DNA from: Bacillota bacterium
GTDB taxonomy: Bacteria; Bacillota; Clostridia; Christensenellales; Borkfalkiaceae
Reading direction: 5' to 3'
Assembly: GCA_019423125.1 (NCBI GenBank)
Contig: JAHZBZ010000003.1
Coordinates: 124,001 to 188,000, forward strand
DNA: 64,000 bases
The position numbers and the translations under genes were made by a program. Numbering within the stretch: the stretch's first letter is position 1; each line of letters begins with the position of its first letter. Shown piece after piece: positions 43,315 to 51,576 of the stretch. The notes below the pieces were generated by a model, which was not told the DNA's origin, ran no database searches, and was given only the letters and a program-made list of their open reading frames with translations.

Positions 43315-45972
43315 TTGAACGGTCATGAAAAGACGGCGGCGCAGGTCCTTTCCGAGCTCGGCGCGGACGCGGCGCACGGGTTGCGCTCGGACGAAGTCAC
43401 TGCGAGCCGCGAAAGGTACGGCGCAAACAGGTTCACCGAGGCAAAGAAGAAGTCCGTATTCCGACGCATCTTCGAAGCGGCGACGGAGCCGATGATCGTA
43501 CTTCTTCTGTTTGCATGGGCGATCACGATCGCGGTCAATGCCGTATCGGCGGCACGCGGCGGGCATTTCGACGTATATGAGTGCGTGGGGATCTTTGTGG
43601 CGATCGTGCTCTCCGTCGTGCTGACGGTCGTCATGGAGGGGCGAAGCGCAAAGGCGTTCGAGGAGCTCAACAAGATCAAAGAGGGCATCGAGATCAAAGT
43701 GGTGCGCGACGGGATCGTGCAGTACGTCCCGCAGCAGGAGCTCGTCGTCGGCGACATCGTCTATCTCGAGACGGGTAACAAGGTCGCCGCAGACGGCAGG
43801 CTGATCGAGAGCATAGCCCTGCGCTGTGACGAGTCTTCGCTGACGGGCGAATCCATGCCCGCAAAGAAGGATGCCGAGGCGCTCCTTCCTGCGGACGCGC
43901 CCGTCGCCGAGCGGGCGAATATGGTCTATTCCGGCTGTTTCGTCACGGGCGGTTCGGGCAGGATGGTCGTCACCGATGTGGGCGACATGACGCAATTCGG
44001 GCTGATCGCGCGCGAGATCCAGGGCGGCGTCGAAGGTCAGACCCCGCTGCAGGAGAAGATGGGCAGGCTTGGCAAGATCATCACTCTGATCGGCGGCGCG
44101 TGCGCGGCGCTCATCTTCCTCATCCGTCTCGTCTATCTGATCGCGACGGGCACCCTCTCCTTCGAAGGGGTGTCTGGCGCATTCGTCTCGAGCATCGTCC
44201 TGATGGTCGCCGCCGTTCCCGAGGGGCTTCCGACCATCGTCGCGATCTCCCTCTCCATCAGCATCGCGCGCATGGCGCGGCAGAACGCGCTCGTTAAAAA
44301 GATGATCGCCTGCGAGACGGTGGGGTGTATCAACGTCATCTGTTCGGACAAGACAGGCACGCTCACCGAAAACCGCATGACGGTCGTGGATGTCTGGTCG
44401 CAGGGCGCGTTCGTACAGCCGTCCGCGTTTTCGGACGAGGAGATGTTGCAGAACTTCTGCGTCAACGGCACGGCGGACCTGTTGCGCGGCGAGGAGGGAG
44501 TGCGCTTCATCGGCAATCCCACCGAGGGCGCCCTGCTCGTGCTCGCCGAAAACTGCGGCGCGGACTACCGCGCGCGGCGTGAGGCGGCGCGCTTCGAGGA
44601 GGTGTATCCCTTCTCTTCGGAGACCAAAAACATGACCGTCGCGCTCGCGGAAGAGGGGGGCTATGCCGTCTACACGAAGGGTAGCCCCGAAAAGATCCTC
44701 GCGCTTTGCTCCGTCACGGAGGAAGAGCGCGCGCGCATCGAAGAGGTCATCGTCGGGTTGCAAAAGCGCGCCCGCCGCGTGCTCGCGTTTGCGCACAAGC
44801 GCGTCTCTTCCCGTCCCGCAAGCCGCGAGGATGCCGAAACGGGGATGACTTTCGACGGATTCGTCGGCATCGCCGACCCCCTGCGCGCCGAGGTGCCGCA
44901 GGCGGTGCACGCCTGCAAGACGGCGGGCATCGAGGTCAAGATGCTCACGGGCGACAATATCGTCACCGCGACCGCGATCGCCGAGGAGCTTGGGCTTCTG
45001 GAAGGGGACGCCGTCGCCGCCGAGGCGGGCGAGCTGGAGGCGCTCTCCGACGAAGAGTTCGCGCGCGTCCTGCCCCGCGTCCGCGTCATCGCGCGCAGCA
45101 CGCCCCTTCTGAAAATGCGCGTCGTCAAGCAGCTGCGGAGCGAGGGCAATGTCGTCGCGGTCACGGGCGACGGCATCAACGACGCCCCCGCGCTCAAAAA
45201 TGCGGACGTCGGCATCGCAATGGGTATCTCGGGCACCGAGGTGTCCAAGGAGGCGGCGGACATCGTCCTGCTCAACGACTCCTTCTCGACCATCGTCACC
45301 GCCGTCAAGTGGGGCAGGGGCATCTACGAGAACTTCAAGCGGTTCATCCAGTTCCAGCTCACCGTCAACGTCGCGAGCGTCCTGCTCGTCTTCCTGTGCA
45401 CGGTGATCGGATTGTTTGTGGAAGGCTTTGCTTCGCCCTTTTCCGCGCTCGATCTTTTGTGGATCAACCTGATCATGGACGGGCCGCCCGCGCTCACCCT
45501 CGGCCTGGAGCCGATGCGCGACGACCTGATGAGCCGAAAGCCTACGGCGCGCAGCGAAAACATCATTTCCGAGGGGATGCTGCCGCGGATCGTCGTCAAC
45601 GGCGTGTTCGTCTGCCTCGTCTGCCTTGCCCAGCTTTCGTGGAACTTCCTCGGCGTAGAGCAAGCGGCGGTCGCGACTTCCGTGTTCACGCTGTTCGTCA
45701 TGTTCCAGCTCTTCAATGCCTTTAACTGCCGCGAGCTTGGCAACGAGAGCATCTTCCCGCGCCTCTTCAAAAACAGGCTGATGCTCATCGCGTTCGTCGT
45801 GGCGTTCGCATTGCAGGTGCTGATCACGCAGTTCGGCGGCATCGTGTTCGACACCGTTCCGCTCGACGTGCTTTCCTGGCTCAAAGTCGTCGGCGTCGCG
45901 CTGTCCGTCATCGTGCTGGACGAACTCGTGCGGCTGGTGCGCCGTGCCGCAAGACGGAAGGCAGGGAAATAA
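43315..45972 (+). CDS. P-type cation-transporting ATPase, P2A-like, Mn-riboswitch controlled
   Basis: An 885-residue pump with TGES (177-180) in the actuator domain, PEGLP (302-306) in TM4 and the phosphorylation motif CSDKTGTLTENR with Asp345, then TGDGINDAPALK in the P domain and about 10 TM helices. PEGLP and the N-terminal HEKTAAQVLSELGAD pattern place it with Ca2+/Mn2+ P2A pumps. The riboswitch in front makes manganese the likely exported metal. The start is TTG 43315, 8 bases after GGAGGT; the next Met is within the N-terminal cytosolic segment. Confidence 0.92.
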   Translation: MNGHEKTAAQVLSELGADAAHGLRSDEVTASRERYGANRFTEAKKKSVFRRIFEAATEPMIVLLLFAWAITIAVNAVSAARGGHFDVYECVGIFVAIVLSVVLTVVMEGRSAKAFEELNKIKEGIEIKVVRDGIVQYVPQQELVVGDIVYLETGNKVAADGRLIESIALRCDESSLTGESMPAKKDAEALLPADAPVAERANMVYSGCFVTGGSGRMVVTDVGDMTQFGLIAREIQGGVEGQTPLQEKMGRLGKIITLIGGACAALIFLIRLVYLIATGTLSFEGVSGAFVSSIVLMVAAVPEGLPTIVAISLSISIARMARQNALVKKMIACETVGCINVICSDKTGTLTENRMTVVDVWSQGAFVQPSAFSDEEMLQNFCVNGTADLLRGEEGVRFIGNPTEGALLVLAENCGADYRARREAARFEEVYPFSSETKNMTVALAEEGGYAVYTKGSPEKILALCSVTEEERARIEEVIVGLQKRARRVLAFAHKRVSSRPASREDAETGMTFDGFVGIADPLRAEVPQAVHACKTAGIEVKMLTGDNIVTATAIAEELGLLEGDAVAAEAGELEALSDEEFARVLPRVRVIARSTPLLKMRVVKQLRSEGNVVAVTGDGINDAPALKNADVGIAMGISGTEVSKEAADIVLLNDSFSTIVTAVKWGRGIYENFKRFIQFQLTVNVASVLLVFLCTVIGLFVEGFASPFSALDLLWINLIMDGPPALTLGLEPMRDDLMSRKPTARSENIISEGMLPRIVVNGVFVCLVCLAQLSWNFLGVEQAAVATSVFTLFVMFQLFNAFNCRELGNESIFPRLFKNRLMLIAFVVAFALQVLITQFGGIVFDTVPLDVLSWLKVVGVALSVIVLDELVRLVRRAARRKAGK

Positions 45973-45993
45973 AAAAACGAGACAACAAAAAAA

Positions 45994-46025
45994 GGAGGCG
46001 GGTGCCCGGACGGGCGCCCGCCTCC
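45994..46025. terminator. Strong hairpin after the ATPase gene
   Basis: GGAGGCGGGTGCCC and GGGCGCCCGCCTCC (45994-46025) form a long stem. The plus-strand T-run is weak (CTTGCG), while an A-run lies before it, so it reads best as a terminator on the minus strand or as a 3'-end stabiliser. Confidence 0.55.
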
Positions 46026-46132
46026 CTTGCGCAAAACGCCGACTGCGGGGAGGCGCGCGGGCGGTTTCGCGCGTGCGCGCCGCATCTGCGGCGCGGGAGG
46101 GGAGGATTTGTGCGGGAAATTTGCAGAAAATA

Positions 46133-46161
46133 TTGACTTGCGCGCCGTTTTATATTATAAT
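46133..46161 (+). promoter_or_regulatory. Promoter of the hydrogenase cluster
   Basis: TTGACT (46133-46138), a 17-bp spacer and TATAAT (46156-46161). A palindrome overlaps the predicted start site immediately downstream. Confidence 0.9.
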
Positions 46162-46165
46162 AAAA

Positions 46166-46185
46166 TTCGATAAAAAATTATCGAA
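46166..46185 (+). promoter_or_regulatory. Perfect 20-bp palindrome at the hydrogenase promoter (candidate operator)
   Basis: TTCGATAA-AAAA-TTATCGAA, with 8-bp arms and 4-base centre, covers positions +1 region of the promoter. Placement suits a repressor. It differs from the Rex box (TTGTTAA-type arms) that controls many clostridial hydrogenases, so the cognate regulator is unknown. Confidence 0.7.
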
Positions 46186-46264
46186 ACCGAATGAGACGGC
46201 GCCCTGTGCGCGGTCTTTGCGCGTCCTTGCGGCGCGAAAAATTATATCGGAGAGGTCAAGGATT

Positions 46265-46510
46265 ATGGTGTTGAAGGTATGCGTGGGAAGTTCCTGCCAT
46301 CTGCGCGGATCGTACGACGTCATCGAGGAGATGAAGCGTCTGATCAAAAAGTACGACGTCGAGGACAAGATCGACCTGCAGGCCACGTTCTGCGTGGGCA
46401 ACTGCACACACGGCGTGAGCGTGCTCGCAGACGAGCTGCTCGTGCACGGCGCGAACAAGGACAACTGCGAGGAGCTGTTTCTGACGCAGATCTATCCGCT
46501 CGTCAAGTGA
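46265..46510 (+). CDS. Thioredoxin-like [2Fe-2S] ferredoxin (NuoE/HydA-associated type)
   Basis: An 81-residue protein with the [2Fe-2S] ligand pattern Cys6-x4-Cys11 (CVGSSC) and Cys43-x3-Cys47 (CVGNC) of the thioredoxin-like ferredoxin fold. Such small proteins pass electrons to or from [FeFe] hydrogenases and NuoE-like subunits. GGAGAGGTCAAGG precedes the ATG. It is the first gene behind the hydrogenase promoter and is 16 bp ahead of the sensory hydrogenase, so it probably serves that complex. Confidence 0.88.
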   Translation: MVLKVCVGSSCHLRGSYDVIEEMKRLIKKYDVEDKIDLQATFCVGNCTHGVSVLADELLVHGANKDNCEELFLTQIYPLVK

Positions 46511-46526
46511 ACGGCGAAGGAGCGTT

Positions 46527-48233
46527 ATGATCCGTTATCTCGATTTCAAGGACGCCCGCTGCAAGGACTGTTACAAATGCCTGCGGGAATGCCCCGTCAA
46601 GGCGATCAGGGTGGAGGACCACCACGCGAAGATCATTGAGAGCCGCTGTATCCTGTGCGGCCACTGCACCGAGGTCTGCCCGCAGAACGCGAAGAGCGTG
46701 CACACCGAGCGCGCGGAAGTGGAGGCGTTGCTCGCGAAGGGCAAGGTCATCGCGTCCGTCGCGCCTTCGTTCGTCTCTTCCTTCGACTTGCAGGACTTCA
46801 ACGTGATGAAGCTCGCGCTGGGCAGGCTGGGCTTTGCGGACGCGGAGGAGACCTCCGTCGGCGCGCGCGAAGTCACCGCGCAGTATAAGCGCCTGCTCGA
46901 GGGCGGCAAGTTCAAAAACTTCATCACTTCCTGCTGTCCTGCGGTCAACACGATGATCCAGCTGTATTACCCCAAGGCGCTGCAATACCTCGCGCCTGTC
47001 GATTCGCCCATGGTCGCACACGCGAAGATGCTCCGAAAAAAGCACCCCGATGCGAAGATCGTGTTCGTCGGCCCGTGCATCGCGAAAAAGCGCGAGGCGC
47101 GCGAGAGCGGGGTGGTGGACGGCGTGCTCACCTTCGAGGACCTTGCGGCGATGTTCTCGGACAAGGGGATCGTGCTGGACGAGATCGCCCGTCTGCCCGC
47201 GCACGGCGGCGGCGGGATCAACCGCGCCAAGTACTACCCGATCAGCCGCGGCGTCATCAAATCCTTTGAAAATTACATAGACGGCTACGAGTTCGTCGCC
47301 GTGGACGGCGCGCAGAAGTGCAAGGAGGTGCTCGAAAACATCGAGAGCCTTTCGGGCATGTTCATCGAGATGAACAGCTGCGACTCCGCCTGCGTCAACG
47401 GGCCCTGTTCGCTCGCGCTCAAGGCGGGCGCGCTCAAGGCGAACGCCGACATCCGTAAATACGTCAACCGCGACCTGCAGGAAAACGCTTCGGCCGCATA
47501 CGAGCCCGCGCAGGACATCGACTTCACCTGCGTGCGCGAGCGCAAGCGCACCGAGGACTTTGTCCCGACGGACAGGCAGATCTCCGAGATCCTCGCCAAG
47601 ACGGGCAAGACCAAGCCCGAGGACATGCTCAACTGCGGCGCCTGCGGCTACGACACCTGCATGGAAAAGGCGTGGGCGGTCGCAAACGGCTACGCGAACA
47701 TAGAGATGTGCGTGCCCTTCATGCGCGAGCGCGCGGAGAGCATGAGCTACGAGATCATCCAGACCAGCCCCAACGGCATCGTCCTGCTCGATTCCGACCT
47801 CAACATCCTCGAGATCAACGGCAAGGCGAAGGAACTGCTCGGCATCCGCGAATACGATGTGAAGGGGAAGGGCATCTTCCACTATTTCAACCCCACCGAC
47901 TTCGTGCTCGCCGTGCAGGACAAGAAGAACCTCTACAACAAAAAGGTACTGCTCGAAAAGACGGGCAGCTGGGTAGAGCTGACCATCGTCGTGCTCAAAG
48001 ACGGCAAGGGCACCTATGCGGTGATGAAGGACATCACGCAGGAGACCAAGTCGGAAGAGCAGCTGGACAAGGTCAAGATGGAGACGCTCGCGACGACGGA
48101 CGAGGTCATCAAAAAGCAGATGCGCGTCGCGCAGGAGATCGCTTCCCTGCTCGGCGAGACGACCGCGGAGACAAAGGTCGCCCTCTTAAAGCTCAAAAAG
48201 ACGCTGCAGGGCGACGACAACGGAGGCAAGTGA
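46527..48233 (+). CDS. Putative sensory [FeFe] hydrogenase with a C-terminal PAS domain (HydS-like)
   Basis: A 568-residue modular protein: two [4Fe-4S] ferredoxin sites (Cys12/15/18/22 and 41/44/47/51); an H-cluster domain with L1 TSCCPAV (Cys136/137), L2 GPCIAKK (Cys184) and L3 MNSCDSACVNG (Cys285/289); an extra Fe-S domain with Cys370/373/378/395; and a PAS domain (about 405-515) with a coiled tail. The altered L3 (no MAC-GGC) and the PAS output are typical of group C/D H2 sensors. The L1 double Cys is kept, so some catalysis is possible. Maturases HydE, HydF and HydG are not in the window. It is 1 base from the PP2C gene. Confidence 0.87.
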   Translation: MIRYLDFKDARCKDCYKCLRECPVKAIRVEDHHAKIIESRCILCGHCTEVCPQNAKSVHTERAEVEALLAKGKVIASVAPSFVSSFDLQDFNVMKLALGRLGFADAEETSVGAREVTAQYKRLLEGGKFKNFITSCCPAVNTMIQLYYPKALQYLAPVDSPMVAHAKMLRKKHPDAKIVFVGPCIAKKREARESGVVDGVLTFEDLAAMFSDKGIVLDEIARLPAHGGGGINRAKYYPISRGVIKSFENYIDGYEFVAVDGAQKCKEVLENIESLSGMFIEMNSCDSACVNGPCSLALKAGALKANADIRKYVNRDLQENASAAYEPAQDIDFTCVRERKRTEDFVPTDRQISEILAKTGKTKPEDMLNCGACGYDTCMEKAWAVANGYANIEMCVPFMRERAESMSYEIIQTSPNGIVLLDSDLNILEINGKAKELLGIREYDVKGKGIFHYFNPTDFVLAVQDKKNLYNKKVLLEKTGSWVELTIVVLKDGKGTYAVMKDITQETKSEEQLDKVKMETLATTDEVIKKQMRVAQEIASLLGETTAETKVALLKLKKTLQGDDNGGK

Positions 48234-48234
48234 G

Positions 48235-49395
48235 ATGGAGCTTTGCCTCGAAAGCGGATATACCTCCCTCAACAAAAAGAACGAAGAACTGTGCGGCGAC
48301 CGCGTGGAGAGCATCGTCTCGGGCGATTATACCACCCTCGTTCTCGCCGACGGGCTGGGCAGCGGGGTGAAGGCGAACATCCTCTCCACGCTGACCTCCA
48401 AGATCCTGTGCACGATGGTCGCCAACGACATCGACATCAACGACTGTGTCGAGACCATCCTGCAATCGCTGCCCGTGTGCAAGGTGCGCGGGGTCGCCTA
48501 TTCCACCTTTTCGGTCATTCACATGAACAGCCGCGGCAAGGGGTACCTGTTCGAGTTCGACAACCCGCAGGCCATCCTCCTGCGCGACTGCAAGAGCGGG
48601 GATTTCGAGCGCGAGGAGATGAACATCCTCGGCAAGACGGTGTACAAGACCGCGCTCGACCTGCGCGCAGGCGACACCGTGGTCGTGATGAGCGACGGCG
48701 TCATCCACGCGGGCGTGGGCATGACCCTCAACCTCGGCTGGCAGCGGCCGGAGGTCATGGAATTTCTCGACAACAACGTAAAGCCGACGATGAGCGCCCG
48801 CGCGATCGCCTGCCTGCTGGCGGGGGTGTGCAACGACCTCTATCTCGGCACGCCGGGCGACGACACGACGGTCGCCGCCGTCCGCGTGCGCAAAAAGCTC
48901 AACGTCTCGCTGATGATCGGGCCGCCCGTGGACAAGACGAAGGACGATTTTTACATCTCCCGCTTTCTTGCGGACGAGGGGAAAAAGGTGGTGTGCGGCG
49001 GCACGAGTTCGCAGATCGTCGCGCGGCACCTCAAGACGACGGTGCGCGCCTCCTTCGATTTTCCCGACAAGGACGTGCCGCCCATCGGCTTCATCGACGG
49101 CATCGACCTCACCACCGAGGGGGTGCTGACCATGCGCCGCCTGCTCGAACTCTCCGAAAAGTACGTCTCGGTCAGCGACCTGACGCCCAAGACCTTCACC
49201 AAGAAGGACGGCGCCTCGTTGCTCGCACAGCTGCTCTTCGAAGAGGCGACGAGCGTGCATTTTTACGTCGGGCAGAGCATCAACGCCGCGCATACGGGGC
49301 TTCCCATCGACATCACGATGAAATTGAAGCTCGTGGAGAGCCTCGCGGCAAACCTGAAGAAAATGGGCAAGGACGTTCAGATCGACTACGATTGA
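48235..49395 (+). CDS. SpoIIE/PP2C-type serine phosphatase
   Basis: A 386-residue soluble protein. The N-terminal half has the PP2C metal-binding motifs LVLADGLGSG (about 35-44), VVVMSDGVIHAG (about 141) and GDDTTVAAVRV (about 206), as in SpoIIE and RsbU. The C-terminal part (about 225-386) has no recognised domain. It starts one base after the sensory hydrogenase stop, so the two are coupled; a likely job is to dephosphorylate a partner (for example an anti-anti-sigma factor) in response to H2 or redox state. No such partner is visible nearby. Confidence 0.85.
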   Translation: MELCLESGYTSLNKKNEELCGDRVESIVSGDYTTLVLADGLGSGVKANILSTLTSKILCTMVANDIDINDCVETILQSLPVCKVRGVAYSTFSVIHMNSRGKGYLFEFDNPQAILLRDCKSGDFEREEMNILGKTVYKTALDLRAGDTVVVMSDGVIHAGVGMTLNLGWQRPEVMEFLDNNVKPTMSARAIACLLAGVCNDLYLGTPGDDTTVAAVRVRKKLNVSLMIGPPVDKTKDDFYISRFLADEGKKVVCGGTSSQIVARHLKTTVRASFDFPDKDVPPIGFIDGIDLTTEGVLTMRRLLELSEKYVSVSDLTPKTFTKKDGASLLAQLLFEEATSVHFYVGQSINAAHTGLPIDITMKLKLVESLAANLKKMGKDVQIDYD

Positions 49396-49486
49396 TCCGC
49401 GGCTGCGCGCGGCGCGTTCGGACAGGGCGAAAGGACAGGAAGAAAGAGAAAAAATACGCAGAAAATCATTATCGGAGAATCATGAA

Positions 49487-50938
49487 ATGGCAGAGAAAAG
49501 AATTTTTGACACGGCGGTACAAAAACTCAAGTACGACGTGCTCAAAGCGGTGATCCGCAACGAGTACGAGCACTGTTACGACAACATCTTCATCGACATC
49601 CCCAAGGAGATCTCCCCGGGGCCGAAGGCGACCATGCGCTGCTGTATCTACAAGGAGCGCGCGATCGTGCAGGAGCGCATCAAGCTCGCGCAGGGCGGGG
49701 ACAAAAAGAACCCCAACGTCGTCGAAGTCATCGACATCGCCTGCGACGAGTGCCCGATCGGCGGCATCTTCGTCACGCCCGCCTGCCGCGGGTGCATCGT
49801 CCACCGCTGTCAGGAAGTCTGCCCCAAGGGCGCCATCCAGATCATCGACCACAAGGCGGTCGTGGACAAATCCAAGTGCGTGGAGTGCGGCAAGTGCACG
49901 CAGGCTTGCCCGTACGGCGCGATCATCGCGCAGAAGCGTCCCTGCGTCAATTCGTGCAAGGTCAAGGCAATCACCGTCGGCGAGGACAAAAAGGCGGTCA
50001 TCGACAACGACAAGTGCATCTCCTGCGGCGCCTGCGTCTATCAGTGCCCGTTCGGCGCCGTCGTCGACAAATCCTTCGTTCTGGACGCGATCGATCTTCT
50101 GAAAAAATCGGAGAACAACGCAAAATACCACGTCTACGCGGTCATCGCGCCCTCCATCGTCAGCCAGTTCAAGTACGCAAAGATCGAACAGGTGGTCACG
50201 GGCATCCGCAAGCTCGGCTTCCATCAGGTGGTCGAGGCGGCGCTGGGCGCCGACATCACGCTTTACCACGAGGCGCAGGAATGGCAGGAGAAGGGCATCC
50301 TTACCACCTCTTGCTGTCCGTCCTTTGTGATGTTCGTGGAAAAGAATTTCCCCGAGCTCACCAAATATATCTCGCACAGCGTCTCGCCCATGGTCGAGGC
50401 GGCAAAACTCATCAAGCGCACCGACCCGAACGGCAAGGTGATCTTCATAGGCCCCTGCGCGAGCAAGAAACAGGAATACAGGCTCCCCAAGACGGGCGGC
50501 GCCATCGACTGCGTGCTCTCGTTCGAGGAGCTGCAGGCCTTCCTCGACGCGCGCAACATCGACGTCGGTGCGCTGGAAGAGACCTCGCTGGACAACGCCT
50601 CTTTCTATGGCAGGATCTTCGCCAAGAGCGGCGGCATCGCCCAGGGCGTCGCGGACGTCGCGGCGAGCATGGGCGTCGAGGGCATCAAGCCGCTTGCGAT
50701 GAACGGCATCGACGAGTGCCGCGCCGCGCTGATGAAGCTCAAATTCAACCGTGCGACGGAGAATTTCTTCGAGGGGATGGCGTGCGACGGCGGTTGCCTC
50801 AACGGCGCGCTCTGCCTCAACCACGGCCCCAAAAACGTCGTGGACGTCGACAAGTACGGCGCTTCGGCGAAGGAGAAGAACATCGACAACTCCGTCAAGC
50901 TCTATAAACTCAGCCTCGAACAGGAGAAAAAGAACTGA
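49487..50938 (+). CDS. Monomeric [FeFe] hydrogenase, group B-like
   Basis: A 483-residue enzyme. The N-terminal half carries several Fe-S sites: Cys89/100/103/108/112, Cys131/134/137/141, Cys153/157 and Cys177/180/183/187. The H-cluster domain has L1 TSCCPSF (Cys276/277), L2 IGPCASKK (Cys324) and L3 GMACDGGCLNG (Cys433/437), an intact catalytic set. The arrangement and the L2/L3 wording match ferredoxin-linked group B hydrogenases of anaerobes, which evolve H2 from reduced ferredoxin. GGAGAATC precedes ATG 49487. It stands 91 bp after the phosphatase; a terminator follows. Confidence 0.92.
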   Translation: MAEKRIFDTAVQKLKYDVLKAVIRNEYEHCYDNIFIDIPKEISPGPKATMRCCIYKERAIVQERIKLAQGGDKKNPNVVEVIDIACDECPIGGIFVTPACRGCIVHRCQEVCPKGAIQIIDHKAVVDKSKCVECGKCTQACPYGAIIAQKRPCVNSCKVKAITVGEDKKAVIDNDKCISCGACVYQCPFGAVVDKSFVLDAIDLLKKSENNAKYHVYAVIAPSIVSQFKYAKIEQVVTGIRKLGFHQVVEAALGADITLYHEAQEWQEKGILTTSCCPSFVMFVEKNFPELTKYISHSVSPMVEAAKLIKRTDPNGKVIFIGPCASKKQEYRLPKTGGAIDCVLSFEELQAFLDARNIDVGALEETSLDNASFYGRIFAKSGGIAQGVADVAASMGVEGIKPLAMNGIDECRAALMKLKFNRATENFFEGMACDGGCLNGALCLNHGPKNVVDVDKYGASAKEKNIDNSVKLYKLSLEQEKKN

Positions 50939-50962
50939 GAGCGCGGACGAAAAAGAAAAACT

Positions 50963-50991
50963 GCGGGGACGGCTTTTGCCGTCCCCGCTTT
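50963..50991 (+). terminator. Intrinsic terminator of the hydrogenase cluster
   Basis: GCGGGGACGGC (50963-50973) pairs with GCCGTCCCCGC (50978-50988) around TTTT and is followed by TTT. Confidence 0.85.
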
Positions 50992-51007
50992 GACGGTGCG
51001 AAATAAA

Positions 51008-51047
51008 GTCCCCGCCGCGCGCAAAAGACTTTGCGCGCGGCGGGGAC
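51008..51047. repeat. Perfect 18-bp inverted repeat
   Basis: GTCCCCGCCGCGCGCAAA (51008-51025) and its complement (51030-51047) around a 4-base loop. No T-run follows. It resembles the previous terminator stem (GGGGAC ends), suggesting related hairpin copies. Confidence 0.75.
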
Positions 51048-51092
51048 GCTTGCAGGCGCGGTGATCGGGGAGGCTGAAAGTCCGTCCGTGTC

Positions 51093-51312
51093 GCTCGGCG
51101 TTGCCGCGCGGGACGATTTGAGAGTACGCCTGCGCCGCTCGGCGTTGCCGCGCGGGATGGTTCGCGAGGGCGTCTGTGCCGCTCGGCGTTGCCGCGCGGG
51201 ACGATTTGAGAGCACGCCTGCGCCGCTCGGCGTTGCCGCGCGGGGCGGTCCGCAAGGGCGTCTGTGCCGCTCGGCGTTGCCGCGCGGGACGATTTGAGAG
51301 TACGCCTGCGCC
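51093..51312. repeat. Five tandem copies of a 44-bp repeat
   Basis: Copies start at 51093, 51137, 51181, 51225 and 51269, exactly 44 bp apart. Each begins with the same 20 bases, GCTCGGCGTTGCCGCGCGGG, which contain a CGGC-GTT-GCCG mini-hairpin. The other 24 bases alternate between two versions: copies 1, 3, 5 read ACGATTTGAGAG... and copies 2, 4 read (A/G)(T/C)GGTTCGCGAGGGC-like, giving an 88-bp superperiod. No cas genes are near and spacers are not unique, so this is not a CRISPR array. Confidence 0.9.
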
Positions 51313-51351
51313 GCCGCACAGATGTGCGGCGGCGCAGGCGTGCCGTTTTTT
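51303..51351. terminator. Hairpin ending the repeat array
   Basis: CGCCTGCGCCGCCGCAC (51303-51319) pairs with 51324-51340 and is followed by TGCCGTTTTTT. It shares its left arm with the end of the last 44-bp copy. Confidence 0.75.
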
Positions 51352-51388
51352 GCGCCCGCATGCGGGGGCAGACACATGAAAAGCGGCG

Positions 51389-51421
51389 CAGGCGATGCCC
51401 CGCCGCGCGGGGCATTGCCTG
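51389..51421. repeat. Perfect hairpin in the DUF1846 upstream region
   Basis: CAGGCGATGCCCCGC (51389-51403) pairs with GCGGGGCATTGCCTG (51407-51421), one wobble. A second pair, ATGCCCGC with GCGGGCAT, follows at about 51430-51461. The spacer 50939-51576 is otherwise non-coding. Confidence 0.65.
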
Positions 51422-51517
51422 TTCATCAGATGCCCGCAGACATTTGGCAGAGCGCGGGCATGCGCACGCCGCACGAGACGGAAAAACAGAAATTTGCGGG
51501 AAAAAACCTTCCGTCCG

Positions 51518-51546
51518 TTGCATTCTTCTGCGGCTTGTGGTATAAT
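51518..51546 (+). promoter_or_regulatory. Promoter of the DUF1846 gene
   Basis: TTGCAT (51518-51523), a 17-bp spacer and TATAAT (51541-51546), 30 bp before the chosen start codon. Confidence 0.85.
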
Positions 51547-51576
51547 AAATGGGATTTTATGAGGAGCGACACACGC

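Noticed and set aside
43099..45663. 854-residue open frame opposite the P-type ATPase
   Set aside because: An antisense shadow with no start signals, and it would overlap the riboswitch.
46166..46185. Rex operator
   Set aside because: Arms are TTCGATAA rather than the TTGTTAA/TTGTGAA type of Rex boxes.
51093..51312. CRISPR array
   Set aside because: Repeats are regularly spaced, but the 24-base spacers are near-copies of two sequences and no cas gene is near.
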